64,000 nt of DNA, from assembly GCA_028822445.1 (NCBI GenBank), contig JAPKDQ010000002.1, forward strand, positions 310,001 through 374,000. Reading direction: 5' to 3'. The position numbers were made by a program, and so were the translations under genes. Source of the stretch: Rhodospirillaceae bacterium. Its GTDB lineage: Bacteria > Pseudomonadota > Alphaproteobacteria > Rhodospirillales > Rhodospirillaceae. Below the pieces are notes generated by a model. That model did not search any database, was not told where the DNA came from, and worked only from the letters and a program-made list of their open reading frames with translations. This document shows, piece after piece, positions 42,524 to 56,230 of the stretch; position 1 is the stretch's first letter, and each line of letters opens with the position of its first letter.

Positions 42524-42891
42524 AGAAACGAAACACAGCGCTAATTTCTGCTCTAGCAATCGCCTTTTTCGGGGCATTTCCTATTCGCGCCGCAGACGTT
42601 TTTTTGTCGGGATTTGAAGATTTGCCACTCATGGCGGGGCTCACCCAGGTGGTCGGTAACGGTATCCTGTTTGACACCCCCCAAGGCCGCATTGTACAGG
42701 CCTCTGCTGTCGGCACGGTTAGTCAATCTTCTGTAATGCAGTTCTATGCTGAAACGTTGCCTCAGCTGGGGTGGGCGCGGGTCGACGACGCTGAATTTCA
42801 GAGAGAAGGCGAAACGCTCAAGGTTGAGTTCACAGATCTAAACCAAAGGCTCGAAGTTAGATTCCTCGTGGAGCCCACCGCAAACGAGTAG
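42520..42891 (+). CDS. Conserved small exported protein
   Basis: A 123-residue protein with a signal peptide (MKKRNTALISALAIAFFGAF then an AxA-like site PIRAA). The mature part has FLSGFEDLPLMAGL, a FDTPQGRIVQASA strand and a FYAETLPQLGWARVD segment, which I recall from small proteins next to mutM or echA in related alphaproteobacteria, without a known function. The ATG at 42520 overlaps the mutM stop (ATGA); a GTG at 42511 would add three residues. It is probably periplasmic. Confidence 0.75.
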   Translation: MKKRNTALISALAIAFFGAFPIRAADVFLSGFEDLPLMAGLTQVVGNGILFDTPQGRIVQASAVGTVSQSSVMQFYAETLPQLGWARVDDAEFQREGETLKVEFTDLNQRLEVRFLVEPTANE

Positions 42892-42948
42892 TAACCTCAT
42901 AGCTCTCTTCCCTCCCATTTCAATCTTACTCAATTTACGCAAGGACAC

Positions 42949-43734
42949 ATGGCTCCAATGGCTTATGCAAACATTCTCGTCGAAACCCGCGGACACGTTG
43001 GGCTAATTACCCTTAACCGACCGAAGGCACTTAACGCATTGTCATCTGGTCTCGTGGCTGATTTGGGCGTGGCCTTAGACGTCTTTGAAGACGATGACGG
43101 TGTTCGTGCGGTGGTGATTACAGGTAGTGAAAAAGCGTTTGCCGCCGGAGCCGACATTAAGGAAATGGCGGATAAGACGTTTGTCGATTGCTACATTGGC
43201 GAATTCATCACTAAGGGTTGGGAGCGCATCACGACTTGCCGCAAACCCATTATTGCTGCAGTTGCTGGATACGCGCTTGGCGGTGGGTGCGAAGTCGCCA
43301 TGATGTGCGACATTATTTTCGCTGCGGACAACGCCAAGTTCGGCCAGCCCGAAATCACCTTGGGCATCATTCCCGGTGCCGGCGGAACGCAACGCCTGAC
43401 CCGTGCCGTTGGGAAAGCTAAGGCAATGGATATGGTTCTGTCCGGGCGTTCAATGGATGCTGCGGAGGCGGAGCGAGTCGGTCTGGTAAGTCGCGTGTTC
43501 CCCGCTGATGACCTCATTGACGAAGCGATGAAGGCTGCAGAGCAAATCTCCAATATGTCCATGCCGTCTATTATGATGGCCAAAGAGTCCGTAAACCGTT
43601 CCTTTGAGTCCTCTCTGGCTGAAGGTATTCGGTTCGAGCGCCGCATGTTTCATGCCACTTTCGCCCTTGAAGACCAGAAAGAGGGCATGGCGGCCTTTGT
43701 TGATAAGCGTCAGCCGACCTTTAAGCACCGTTAA
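42949..43734 (+). CDS. Enoyl-CoA hydratase
   Basis: A 261-residue crotonase, close to the classical short-chain enoyl-CoA hydratase. The oxyanion segment is [12 protein letters not shown] (about 64-75). The helix block [17 protein letters not shown] (near 105-121) and [18 protein letters not shown] (near 137-154) hold the two catalytic glutamates. It takes part in fatty acid beta-oxidation. AAGGA precedes the ATG. It lies between the small exported protein and rpsT, a conserved arrangement near dnaA in this group. Confidence 0.93.
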   Translation: MAPMAYANILVETRGHVGLITLNRPKALNALSSGLVADLGVALDVFEDDDGVRAVVITGSEKAFAAGADIKEMADKTFVDCYIGEFITKGWERITTCRKPIIAAVAGYALGGGCEVAMMCDIIFAADNAKFGQPEITLGIIPGAGGTQRLTRAVGKAKAMDMVLSGRSMDAAEAERVGLVSRVFPADDLIDEAMKAAEQISNMSMPSIMMAKESVNRSFESSLAEGIRFERRMFHATFALEDQKEGMAAFVDKRQPTFKHR

Positions 43735-43827
43735 CGTTTCATCGATCATTTTGCTTCTAAGGTTGACGAAACGCCGCGCGTTAACTATAAGGCGCGCCTT
43801 GATTTCCAGTTTTTATAGGATTGCCAA

Positions 43828-44094
43828 ATGGCCCATCACGCTTCGGCCAAGAAACGTATTCGTCGCAATGCCCACCGGTTCGAGATTAACCATGCGCGCA
43901 TGGGCCGCATTCGCACATCCTTGAAAAAGGTTGAAGTTGCTATCGAGTCTGGCGACCATTCCGCCGCCAGGGATGCCTTCAAGTTGGCAATGCCAGAATT
44001 GATGCGGGGCCGCACTAAGGGCGTTTTGCACGCCAATACTGTGTCACGTAAAATCTCTCGCTTAAATGCACGCATCAAGGCGATGGCTGCATAA
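43828..44094 (+). CDS. rpsT: Ribosomal protein bS20
   Basis: An 88-residue basic helical protein binding 16S rRNA. The start [16 protein letters not shown] and the end [16 protein letters not shown] match bS20 throughout, and the length is standard. AGGA at 43817-43820 precedes the ATG. rpsT just before dnaA is common in alphaproteobacteria. Confidence 0.97.
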   Translation: MAHHASAKKRIRRNAHRFEINHARMGRIRTSLKKVEVAIESGDHSAARDAFKLAMPELMRGRTKGVLHANTVSRKISRLNARIKAMAA

Positions 44095-44551
44095 GCCTTT
44101 CGTCTCTGAATGTTCCGCCGGCGACCATTATCTAAGCACCGGAAACATCAAAAACCAGCTCCATCTTTGTTCTACTCTGCCCCGGCGCCTTTCTGGGGGT
44201 AAGTTTTTTGCGGCTTGGTTCTTAGAATTTAAACACACCATACCTTCTTGTGTCAGTGAGGGGTGTGCCGGTGCTTTGGCAACACTAAATGTAGATGGGA
44301 ATCGCAACTCAAAACGGTGATTTTCACTCTGAACTGTCAAGCTATCTTTCGCCTTGTCTTTCGTCCGCCTGCAGCTAGAGTTCGGGTCTTCGCAGTCATC
44401 CGATTCCCATGTTCTCCTCAAAGAAGAGCGCGGTGATTGCAGCTAGAAAATGGACATACAACAACTCAGCGTTGGTCGCGTTAGCTGATAATTTTGCTGG
44501 GGAGTTATCAGCGCTAGTGATGCACCTGAGAAAGAAAACAAGGACGTGGCG
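44095..44551 (+). promoter_or_regulatory. dnaA upstream region
   Basis: This 457-base gap holds no gene. It contains two GANTC sites (44299-44303 and 44402-44406) lying inside a 10-bp inverted repeat, ATGGGAATCG (44295-44304) and CGATTCCCAT (44401-44410). It also has two copies each of CGGTGATT (44315, 44431) and GCAGCTAGA (44371, 44439), and an 8-bp inverted repeat nearer the gene. No TTATNCACA DnaA box was found by eye, so the replication origin is not evident here. Confidence 0.5.
44484..44512. repeat. 8-bp inverted repeat before dnaA
   Basis: GCTGATAA (44484-44491) and TTATCAGC (44505-44512) are perfect complements 13 bases apart, ending 39 bases before the likely start codon. It could be an operator or a 5' leader hairpin. 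Confidence 0.5.
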
Positions 44552-45949
44552 GTGAAACGAGAGGAAGTGGGATCGACAGGTCACGCGGAATGGCATCGCG
44601 TCAAGCTCCGGTTAAAGCATGAGTTTGGTGAGTCAGCATATAAGAGTTGGGTGAACCCTATCGAGTTCAGTGGCGTTGACGGCGGCGCTGTGAATTTAAA
44701 AGTGTCCACGCGCTTTATGCGCGATTGGGTTTTGACTCATTATGCAGACCGTATTCGTGCGCTGTGGAGCGGCGAGAACCCTGATGTACGGCGTGTTCTT
44801 GTCGATGTTGATGTCCCCTCCGAGGTTAAGCCTTGTGGCGGCGAGCCTTCAGAAAAGTCTGTGCCGGCTCAACATGTGCTGGTTGGTAATACCAATGCCG
44901 CTGGTGGCGATGTGCTTGCCGACTCGCTATCTGCCCCATTAGACGCACGTTACACATTTGATAATTTTGTCGTCGGTAAGCCGAACGAATTTGCATACGC
45001 TGCTGCACAGCGCGTTGCTGATTCTAATCAGGCTAGTTTCAACCCTCTGTTCCTCTATGGCGGCGTTGGTCTTGGTAAGACCCACTTGATGCATGCAATC
45101 GCGTGGCAAATTAGATTGCGGTCACCTCAGCGTCGGGTGGTGTATCTATCTGCTGAGAAATTCATGTACAGCTTTGTCCGGGCGCTGAGAAGTCACGACA
45201 CGGTTTCTTTTAAGGAGCAGTTTCGTTCGGCTGACGTTCTGATGATCGATGACGTGCAGTTTATTTCCGGTAAGAATTCGACCCAGGAAGAATTTTTTCA
45301 TACGTTTAATGCTCTGGTTGACCAGGGCCGCCAGATCGTGTTGTCTGCCGATAAGTCACCGTCTGATCTCGAAGAAATTGGAGACCGTCTACGGTCACGA
45401 CTTTCGTCTGGTCTGGTTGCAGACCTGCACCCCACCACATTTGAGCTGCGACTCGGCATTCTCGATGCCAAGGCAGAGCAACTTGCTGTGGCGGTTCCGC
45501 AGAAGGTTAAAGAGTTTCTAGCGCACCGGATCACGTCGAACGTGCGCGAACTTGAAGGCGCGCTGATTCGTCTCAGCGCCAATGTGCAGCTGGTTGGCGG
45601 GACTATCTCCCTCGAGCTGGCGCATACTCTGCTCCATGACTTGCTTAGGGCTCATGACCGTCGGGTTACGATGGATGAGATTCAGAAGCGGGTGGTAGAA
45701 CACTTCCAGATTCGATTGTCTGATATGAGTTCTGCTCGCCGATCTCGGACCGTCGCTCGTCCCCGGCAGATCGCTATGTACCTATCTAAGCAGCTCACAT
45801 CCCGCTCTTTGCCAGAGATTGGCCGGGCTTTTGGTGGCCGGGACCATACAACCGTGATCCATGCCGTCCGTAAGGTCGAAGAACTCATGAAGGGTGACGT
45901 GGCGTTCGCAGAGGACGTTGATCTATTGACCCGGATGCTTGAGAACTAG
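44552..45949 (+). CDS. dnaA: Chromosomal replication initiator protein DnaA
   Basis: DnaA binds oriC and opens the duplex. Domain I is residues 1-85 (with WHRVKLRLKHEFGESAYKSW), domain II is a linker to about 135, and domain III is AAA+ with Walker A GGVGLGKTHLM near 170 and Walker B MIDDVQF. Domain IV ends with the DNA-binding signature GRDHTTVIHAVRKVEEL. The GTG at 44552 has AAGGA at 44540-44544 at 7 bases; a GTG at 44546 is also in frame but too close. It is about 465 residues long. Confidence 0.97.
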   Translation: MKREEVGSTGHAEWHRVKLRLKHEFGESAYKSWVNPIEFSGVDGGAVNLKVSTRFMRDWVLTHYADRIRALWSGENPDVRRVLVDVDVPSEVKPCGGEPSEKSVPAQHVLVGNTNAAGGDVLADSLSAPLDARYTFDNFVVGKPNEFAYAAAQRVADSNQASFNPLFLYGGVGLGKTHLMHAIAWQIRLRSPQRRVVYLSAEKFMYSFVRALRSHDTVSFKEQFRSADVLMIDDVQFISGKNSTQEEFFHTFNALVDQGRQIVLSADKSPSDLEEIGDRLRSRLSSGLVADLHPTTFELRLGILDAKAEQLAVAVPQKVKEFLAHRITSNVRELEGALIRLSANVQLVGGTISLELAHTLLHDLLRAHDRRVTMDEIQKRVVEHFQIRLSDMSSARRSRTVARPRQIAMYLSKQLTSRSLPEIGRAFGGRDHTTVIHAVRKVEELMKGDVAFAEDVDLLTRMLEN

Positions 45950-46242
45950 GGGCCTAGTAGCCCGCACCCTAGATAGGTCCTCTGGGCCACCTCTGGGGCC
46001 TAGATAGAGCCATTTTATCTACCCTCTGCCGCTCCCTGTGATATAGTGATTTACCTGTCGTGCGGTGGTCGATTCTTCGATTGTTGTGCCCCCCCTAAAA
46101 TTCATCGGCAGGGGCTCGGAAAGACCTTATTTTCTGCCGTTTTTATGGCTAGGGGGTCCTTGAGGGAGGGGGAAGCTCGTAGAGACCAGCGATGCGTTCC
46201 GCTTAGCGGTCTTTTGTTGAAAACTAAAGAATACGGCCGCTT

Positions 46243-47354
46243 ATGAAACTCGTTATTGAACGGTCTGCGCTCCTTAAATCTCTGGGTCACGTCCAGAGCG
46301 TTGTTGAGCGGCGGACCACGATCCCCATTCTTTCGAACGTGCGTCTTGATGCTGCCAAAGGCAGCCTCAGCCTTAACGCCACGGACATGGACCTCGAGAT
46401 CGTCGAATCTGCGGCGGCTGAGGTCAGCGAAGGGGGTGAAACTACCGCCCCAGCGCACACCATGTACGATATCGTGCGCAAGCTGGCCGATGGCGCTCAA
46501 GTGGAACTGGCATTTGGTGGTGATGGGCAATTGACCCTGACGTCTGGCCGCTCCCGCTTTCAGCTTGCTTGTTTGCCGGTCGATGATTTTCCGGCATTGG
46601 CGTCTGGTGATTTCTCACACACGTTTAGCCTATCGGCGACGGACCTCCGCTCTTTGATTGATCGCACCCGCTTTGCGATCTCAACGGAGGAAACCCGCTA
46701 CTACCTGAATGGGATTTATCTACACGGAGCAGATAGCGGCGGCGTTGATGTTTTGCGTACCGTTGCGACGGATGGTCATCGCTTGGCGCGGGTCGAGCTA
46801 CCGCTACCCGATGGTGCGGCGGGCATGCCCGGCATTATTGTGCCTAGAAAGGCGGTCTCTGAAGTTCGCAAACTCATTGAAGACGCTGAGGGCGAGGTTA
46901 TGATCTCATTGTCCGACACCAAGATTAGGTTCTCCATCGGGCATACGGTCTTAACGTCGAAGCTCATCGACGGCACCTTCCCGGATTACGAACGAGTTAT
47001 TCCGCAAGGTAATGACAAAGTACTTGAAACGGATTGTAAAACTCTGTCCAAAGCTGTGGACCGTGTCTCTGCCATTAGTTCTGAGAAGTCTCGCTCGATC
47101 AAACTGAATATGGAAAAGGGTTTGGTTACTTTGTCTGCATCCAGCCCTGAAAATGGCAGCGCGGTTGAGGAGGTTGAGGCGTCGTACGACGCGGGTCAGC
47201 TCGAGATCGGATTCAATTCTCGTTACTTGCTCGATATCATGCAGCAGATTGAAGGGGACGCTGCTCGCTTTACGATGGCTGATGCGGCCTCGCCAACTGT
47301 CATTCGTGACGTGTCTGATGGATCGGCTATCTACGTTCTGATGCCGATGCGGGT

Positions 47355-47358
<4 letters not shown>
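46243..47358 (+). CDS. dnaN: DNA polymerase III sliding clamp beta subunit
   Basis: A 371-residue ring clamp of three related domains. The start MKLVIERSALLKSLGHVQSV, the RTTIPILSNV block (about 23-32), the SRFQLACLPVDDFPAL segment near 115 and the C-terminal AIYVLMPMRV are all typical, the last being part of the partner-binding pocket. A 293-base gap separates it from dnaA. It holds two CCTAGATAG direct repeats but no gene. The dnaN stop overlaps recF as GTGA. Confidence 0.97.
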
Positions 47359-51052
<3,694 letters not shown>

Positions 51053-51259
51053 AGATGGGGATGGGTTCAGTGAGCGCAAATTTCGTCTTTTAAAATGGGC
51101 CAGAAATTCTATGCATTTAGCGTATGTCGGAATTCTTTGGGCTAGTTTAATTCAAAGGCCTGCCGCGTTGGCCACAACTTGACCAGTCTTTGGTGTGGTT
51201 AACCATAGATATGCAACACTTTGCTCGTGCCTGACTAAATCACATGGCCGGTGAGGGAT

Positions 51260-53164
51260 ATGGCTAAGTCAAAGAAAACCAAAAACGTTAAGGAAACCAA
51301 AAAACTAGCAGCGCGGAAGACGCGGCGCGGCTGGTGGTTCTGGCTCTCTAACGGCTTATCAGTCTTCATCTGGATGATCCTGCTGGGCGGCGGGGTGTTG
51401 GGCTATTTTGCGCTCGGCTTACCGAATGTTGATGAAGTTGTCGCCTCGACCCGACGCCAACCCATCTTGACCGTTCGGGACGCACAAGGCGGGGACATTG
51501 TTCGCGTTGGTGCTCTTTACGGCGAAGCGATCTCTGTCTCTGATTTGCCGCCCGCCTTGCCTGCTGCTGTGATGGCAATTGAAGATCGTCGCTTCTACAG
51601 CCATTTTGGCATAGACCCCCGTGGCTTTGCACGCGCCATGCTCGCGAATATACGGGCTGGGTCTGTGGTTCAGGGCGGCAGTACAATCACTCAGCAGGTT
51701 GCGAAGAACCTCTTTCTGACGCCGGAACGCACGATTAGTCGGAAGATTAGAGAAGCTCTCCTGGCGGTGTGGCTTGAGCAAAAATTTACTAAAGAGCAAA
51801 TCTTAACGCTCTATCTGAACCGTGTGTACTTGGGCTCCGGAACTTACGGGGCTGAAGCGGCCGCCCAAACTTATTTTGGGCGTTCTGCTCGTGACGTCTC
51901 TGTGTATCAAGCGGCGATGATTGCGGGGCTTATGAAAGCCCCATCCCGCTATAACCCAAAAACGGACATCGATTCTGCGCGTGCGCGCACGGCGGTTGTT
52001 CTGCAGGCCATGGTCGATGCAGGGTATCTGACGTCCGCGCAATCAGAAGCGGCCAAGAGTGGCGGTCAGGTGAGTGTGAGTAAAGTCGTTTCTGGCAGGG
52101 GGCGTTATTTCGCCGATTGGGTTCTCGCGACGCTGGATGGTCTTATCGGACCCATTGAAGACGACCTTGTCGTCCACACAACTCTAGACCCAGATGTCCA
52201 ATCGTCTTCAGAGCGTCGTTTGTTATCCGCGCTTTCGGGTGATGCAGTGAAGCGGGGCGCAGAGCAAGGCGCCATTATTGTTTTATCGCCTGATGGCGCG
52301 GTCCGAGCGTTGGTTGGCGGGCGTGACTATCAAGTTAGTCAGTTTAATCGCGCGGTTCAGGCACAACGGCAACCTGGCTCAGCGTTTAAACCTTTCGTCT
52401 ACTTGTCCGGATTAGAAGCTGGCCTCAAGCCAACGGATATTATGAAAGATGCGCCGGTCAATATTAATGGATGGCGGCCTCAAAATTTTTCCGGAACCTA
52501 TGAAGGGGATGTCTCTCTTGAGGATGCTCTTGCACGATCCATTAATACCGTTGCTGTTCGTGTCGCCCATCAGGCTGGGCCATCCGCGATTGCAGATACG
52601 GCCCGGCGGGTTGGAATTTCAACGCCTCTTTCACCTGACCTCGGCCTGGCTCTTGGCACCTCGGAAGTCAGTTTAATTGAACTCACAGCCGCCTATGCAC
52701 CGTTTTCTAATGGTGGCATCGCAATTGTGCCCTATGGCATTCTTGATGTTGTAACGAACGATGGTCGTGTTCTTTACCAGCGTCAGGGTGGTGGTCTCGG
52801 CCGGGCCGCTGATCCGGAGCATGTGGGCATGATGAACCGCATGTTGTCCAAGACTATGATGTCGGGAACAGGAAAAGGCGCAAAACTTAATCGCCCATCT
52901 GCCGGTAAAACTGGAACCAGCCAAGATTTTAGGGATGCGTGGTTTGTCGGCTATACGTCAGACTATGTCGCTGGCGTTTGGGTTGGGAACGATGCCGGCA
53001 AAGGTATGAAGGGAATTACAGGGGGCGGCCTTCCCGCGCGTATCTGGCGTGATGTGATGTTAGAGGCTCATCGTGGTGCGCCGGTAACGGCTCTTTCTGG
53101 ATGGGTCCCGCCCAAGCCCGTCGATTCTTTCACGCGGTTTTGGCGGAACCTCACGGGCGGATAA
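51260..53164 (+). CDS. Class A penicillin-binding protein
   Basis: A 634-residue bifunctional peptidoglycan synthase. After a basic cytoplasmic tail there is one membrane anchor (about 30-55). The GT51 glycosyltransferase has AIEDRRFYSHFGID, QGGSTITQQVAKN and RKIREALLAVWLEQ. The transpeptidase domain has the catalytic SxxK in PGSAFKPFVY, SxN in RSINTVAV, and KTG in AGKTGTSQDF. It resembles compact PBP1-type enzymes that lack the PBP1A inserted OB domain. GAGGG at 51253-51257 supports the ATG at 51260; a GTG at 51251 is in frame. It overlaps the convergent MFS gene by 14 bases. Confidence 0.94.
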   Translation: MAKSKKTKNVKETKKLAARKTRRGWWFWLSNGLSVFIWMILLGGGVLGYFALGLPNVDEVVASTRRQPILTVRDAQGGDIVRVGALYGEAISVSDLPPALPAAVMAIEDRRFYSHFGIDPRGFARAMLANIRAGSVVQGGSTITQQVAKNLFLTPERTISRKIREALLAVWLEQKFTKEQILTLYLNRVYLGSGTYGAEAAAQTYFGRSARDVSVYQAAMIAGLMKAPSRYNPKTDIDSARARTAVVLQAMVDAGYLTSAQSEAAKSGGQVSVSKVVSGRGRYFADWVLATLDGLIGPIEDDLVVHTTLDPDVQSSSERRLLSALSGDAVKRGAEQGAIIVLSPDGAVRALVGGRDYQVSQFNRAVQAQRQPGSAFKPFVYLSGLEAGLKPTDIMKDAPVNINGWRPQNFSGTYEGDVSLEDALARSINTVAVRVAHQAGPSAIADTARRVGISTPLSPDLGLALGTSEVSLIELTAAYAPFSNGGIAIVPYGILDVVTNDGRVLYQRQGGGLGRAADPEHVGMMNRMLSKTMMSGTGKGAKLNRPSAGKTGTSQDFRDAWFVGYTSDYVAGVWVGNDAGKGMKGITGGGLPARIWRDVMLEAHRGAPVTALSGWVPPKPVDSFTRFWRNLTGG

Positions 53165-54353
53165 TGCCACGCGCCCTAGCGCGCATGTAAACAACGGCGG
53201 CACATATCCAGCTGAGTAAAATGACCGTAAATAGAGGAACGGTTGTTCCGTTGTGGAGATAGCCTGCAACGAATCCAATAATTGCCCCGCCACTCATCTG
53301 TAAGAACCCAACAGCAGAGGATGCCGTTCCTGCAATCTGTGGGAAGGGCTCTAAAGCACCGGCTGTGGCCGTCGGTAAAACAAAACCACAAGAAAAGAAC
53401 ACACCGACGATTGGAATAATCACCGCTGGCGTCGTCTCCGCGCCGCTGATGGCAAAGCCAAACCCAAAAATGCCGAGTGTGAGTCCGAGGCTGATGCCAA
53501 CGCCAATTATGCGAACGACCCCGATCCTGTGCACTAACTTTCCGGCTAACAACCCTCCGCATGCGTATCCAATTGCGACGAAGAAAAAGAGATACCCAAA
53601 TTTATCTGGCGCGATGCCCAAAACACCAATGACGACGAATGCACCGACAGAGATAAAACTGAATAGTGCGCCATAGGAAAACATGAGCATCAGGGAGAAC
53701 GCGATAAACTGAGGTGTTATCAAGATGCGGGAAAAGTTTTGTGCTATCTGTCTGGCTTGTGTGGCTGAATGATCGCGGTGGGAGTTTGTCTCTTTGATCA
53801 TCATGTAAACGGCTAAAATAAATAGGCCGCCGAGTATTGTGAGAGCGACGAAGTGGCTACGCCATCCGAACAATACGTGTAGCCATCCTCCGATCATCGG
53901 TGCGACCGCGGGGGCGAGCGCCATCGCAGACGCGATGTAAGCAAGAAATATTGCGGCCTCTTCTTTTTCATAAATATCACGCACGACCGCTCTGACAAGT
54001 ACGGGGCCGGCGCATCCGCCAACCGCTTGTACAAACCGCCAGGAGATCAGAGCCTCGATCGACGAGGCTGCCATGCACCCGAGGCTGCCAACAACAAAAA
54101 TAGCCATTCCGCCAATCAGGACCGGCCGTCGGCCAAAGCGATCTGACAAAGGCCCGTAAATTACAGTTGCACAGGCAAAACCACCGATGAAAACACTCAT
54201 GGTCGCCTGGACCCGAGAGATTGTCGTGCCGAAGGTTTCTGTAAGAGACGGTAATGATGGCAGGTACAGGTCCGTCGATAACGGTCCAAGGGCAACCATA
54301 AGGGTCAGAAGTAGGGTAACTTTTATATCCTTGGGGTCGTTTTTAGGCGCCAT
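53151..54353 (-). CDS. Bcr/CflA-type multidrug efflux MFS transporter
   Basis: A 400-residue, twelve-segment major facilitator of the DHA1 group. Its opening TLLLTLMVALGPLSTDLYLPSLPSL is the Bcr/CflA signature. The motif A loop is YGPLSDRFGRRPVLIGG (about 66-82), and motif C-like glycine-proline content follows in ALAPAVAPMIGGWL (near 148). It probably exports a drug-like or sulfonated compound with proton antiport. It is convergent with the penicillin-binding protein gene, sharing 14 bases, so the two have no separate terminator. Confidence 0.93.
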   Translation of the reverse strand: MAPKNDPKDIKVTLLLTLMVALGPLSTDLYLPSLPSLTETFGTTISRVQATMSVFIGGFACATVIYGPLSDRFGRRPVLIGGMAIFVVGSLGCMAASSIEALISWRFVQAVGGCAGPVLVRAVVRDIYEKEEAAIFLAYIASAMALAPAVAPMIGGWLHVLFGWRSHFVALTILGGLFILAVYMMIKETNSHRDHSATQARQIAQNFSRILITPQFIAFSLMLMFSYGALFSFISVGAFVVIGVLGIAPDKFGYLFFFVAIGYACGGLLAGKLVHRIGVVRIIGVGISLGLTLGIFGFGFAISGAETTPAVIIPIVGVFFSCGFVLPTATAGALEPFPQIAGTASSAVGFLQMSGGAIIGFVAGYLHNGTTVPLFTVILLSWICAAVVYMRARARGIIRP

Positions 54354-54828
54354 TTAGGGTGTTTCTCCGATAGGTGTGAACCAAATATAAATTAATACCT
54401 GTCAGGGCACAGGCTTGATGGGGAGACCCTATGCAAACTGCGAGGAACCCAAAAGAAAAAAGAAAAGGCCGCACTGACTTATCGTCAAACTCGTTGTGTC
54501 CCGGCGTAAACCTTGAGCATAAATAACTCAATTTGATCAATTTATGTAATTTTCAGAACTCTAAAACGCAAACAACGCAACTTAATAAACGTTGAGATTG
54601 TGGCATTTTACACTACATATACGCCGTTGGCTGAGTGCAAAAGAAATTGCAATACACGTTCGTAACCATGAGTTAGGACTTCCTTAAACCTCACTCCTAT
54701 AAAGTCCGCCACTACAAAATATAAACGACGTCTAACCCGGGCTAGACACCATAAGGGCGACGCATAAAAAGATAGGCAGTATGTCAACCAACGCTTTGGT
54801 ACGGCATGCATATTTGAGGAGTAAAACC
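54354..54828. other. AT-rich intergenic region with no convincing gene
   Basis: The 475-base gap between two divergent genes is richer in A+T than its surroundings. A 67-codon minus-strand frame (54608-54811) has no ribosome site and an odd composition, so it is not called. The region presumably holds both divergent promoters; I could not fix their positions. Confidence 0.4.
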
Positions 54829-55494
54829 ATGATCAGTAAGACAGAGCCTCTGGCCGTGCGTGTTCTAAAAACATATGTTGTTGCGTTAGTTGCCGCCCTG
54901 GTTTTGCATTCTGCACAACTGCATGCAGCTGACATCCCAGATGATCTGATGATCGATTTGGACAGCCTCACCGTTTCAGAAGAAGAGTTTATTTGCCTTG
55001 CACTTAACGACTATTTTGAAGCCCGGGGTGAAAGTCTTGCTGGGCGACTTGCTGTTGCAAAGGTTGTTATCAATCGCGCAATGGATAAGCGGTACCCGAC
55101 TAATGTTTGTGATGTCATCAAGCAAAACAAAGCGCGCGTTATGCACCGGTGCCAATTTTCTTGGTATTGTGACGGTCGTCCCGACACCCCTTACAATCGT
55201 GTTTCTTGGGTTCGTTCCTTGAAGCTCTCCGCTGCTGTCTTGCAGAAGGACTCCAGCATCTCTGATCCAACAGGTGGTGCGTTGTGGTATCACGCGTCAT
55301 TCGTTCACCCGACTTGGGCAGATAACCTGCAGGTCTCGGGTGTAGTAGGGGCTCACATCTTCTATCGTGACCACGAAGGTAGCCGTTATGCCAGGGCGGC
55401 CATTAAACATGACCCAATGGTTCCTGCACTGCATCGTTTTGCAGAGTGGGTTGAATCCCGTGAGGCGCGCCAAACTGCAATAGCAAGTCGCTAA
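54829..55494 (+). CDS. SleB-type cell wall hydrolase
   Basis: A 221-residue exported hydrolase of the Hydrolase_2 family, probably cutting peptidoglycan glycan strands as a lytic transglycosylase or amidase. The N-terminal hydrophobic stretch (about 15-33) ends at an AxA site (LHAAD). The catalytic domain shows LALNDYFEARGESLAGRLAV with the conserved Glu, then VINRAMDKRYP, CQFSWYCDG and GGALWYHASFVHPTWA. The ATG at 54829 follows GAGGAG at 54815-54820. A longer frame from 54781 would bury the signal peptide. Confidence 0.9.
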   Translation: MISKTEPLAVRVLKTYVVALVAALVLHSAQLHAADIPDDLMIDLDSLTVSEEEFICLALNDYFEARGESLAGRLAVAKVVINRAMDKRYPTNVCDVIKQNKARVMHRCQFSWYCDGRPDTPYNRVSWVRSLKLSAAVLQKDSSISDPTGGALWYHASFVHPTWADNLQVSGVVGAHIFYRDHEGSRYARAAIKHDPMVPALHRFAEWVESREARQTAIASR

Positions 55495-56228
55495 GCCTGG
55501 CTGCCCCAAGGCGCTAAGCCATACCGATGAAGCTGACTACCATGCTCTTTGAGCCAGGCGGTTGGTGTGTGTCTGTCTTCCACTAAGCTATCGACGGTAT
55601 TCCAAAAACGGGCGGAATGATTGAGCTCGCAAAGGTGTGACACCTCATGCGCCACAACGTAATTTAAAACGCTTGCTGGGGCCATCAGGAGCCGCCAGCT
55701 GAACGACAATTTTCCATCTATCGTACAACTACCCCAACGAGATCTGGTGTCGCGGAAAGAAAGGGCTGTCACAGCTTTATCTAACTTCTCGGCATAAGCG
55801 TGCGCGACTGGAGATATGATTTTCCGAGCTTCCTGTTTGAACCAATCGTGTACACGACACGACATGTGGTCCACTGATCCAGACACATTAAGTGTGTCGG
55901 GCTCGCGCCAAACACCCCGCCGCGCGTCAGGCTGCCAGCAAATCGTATGCATAGAGCCAAGTATTGGCACAGCTATACCATCAGAAAATGGCACTGGCGG
56001 TAAGAGTTCACTTAGTCTGTCTGAAATCCAAGAGGCTTTCTCTTGTGCGAAAGCGAGAGCGGTTGCCTTGCTTGTCCGGCGTGGCTTCACCAGAACCACA
56101 CAGCCCTGAATTTGGTCGACCCTAAGGCTTATACGACGGGCCCGGGCGTGCTCTGATAGCAGCACTTGAAGGTCTTGACCGTTTACGGTCAGCGTTAATG
56201 TCTGAGGCGACGCGGGCGCTCTTGCCAT
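55491..56228 (-). CDS. YgjP-like / SprT-like zinc metallopeptidase
   Basis: A 245-residue protein of the YgjP (DUF45) group. The zinc motif HEVSH is in NYVVAHEVSHLCELNHS near residue 190, and the upstream substrate strand reads RDTRSRWGSCTIDGKLSFSW, a family hallmark. The N-terminal half is a beta-rich region with RISLRVDQI and the region PRRTSKATALAFAQEKASWI. There is no signal peptide, so it is probably cytoplasmic. The ATG at 56228 is preferred over the GTG at 56246, which overlaps the preceding gene by 16 bases. The substrate is unknown. Confidence 0.88.
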   Translation of the reverse strand: MARAPASPQTLTLTVNGQDLQVLLSEHARARRISLRVDQIQGCVVLVKPRRTSKATALAFAQEKASWISDRLSELLPPVPFSDGIAVPILGSMHTICWQPDARRGVWREPDTLNVSGSVDHMSCRVHDWFKQEARKIISPVAHAYAEKLDKAVTALSFRDTRSRWGSCTIDGKLSFSWRLLMAPASVLNYVVAHEVSHLCELNHSARFWNTVDSLVEDRHTPTAWLKEHGSQLHRYGLAPWGSQA

Positions 56229-56230
56229 AC

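Noticed and set aside
44095-46242. Replication origin around dnaA
   Set aside because: No cluster of TTATNCACA boxes was found by eye in the two gaps. In alphaproteobacteria the origin is often elsewhere. A G/C skew plot would decide.
51053-51259. Promoter with TTGACC and GGTTAACCATAGAT before the penicillin-binding protein
   Set aside because: The -35 and -10 spacing does not fit (about 20 bases), so no site could be fixed.
54608-54811. 67-codon minus-strand frame in the gap before the SleB gene
   Set aside because: There is no ribosome site, the composition is odd for the region, and the ATG overlaps the leader of the divergent gene.
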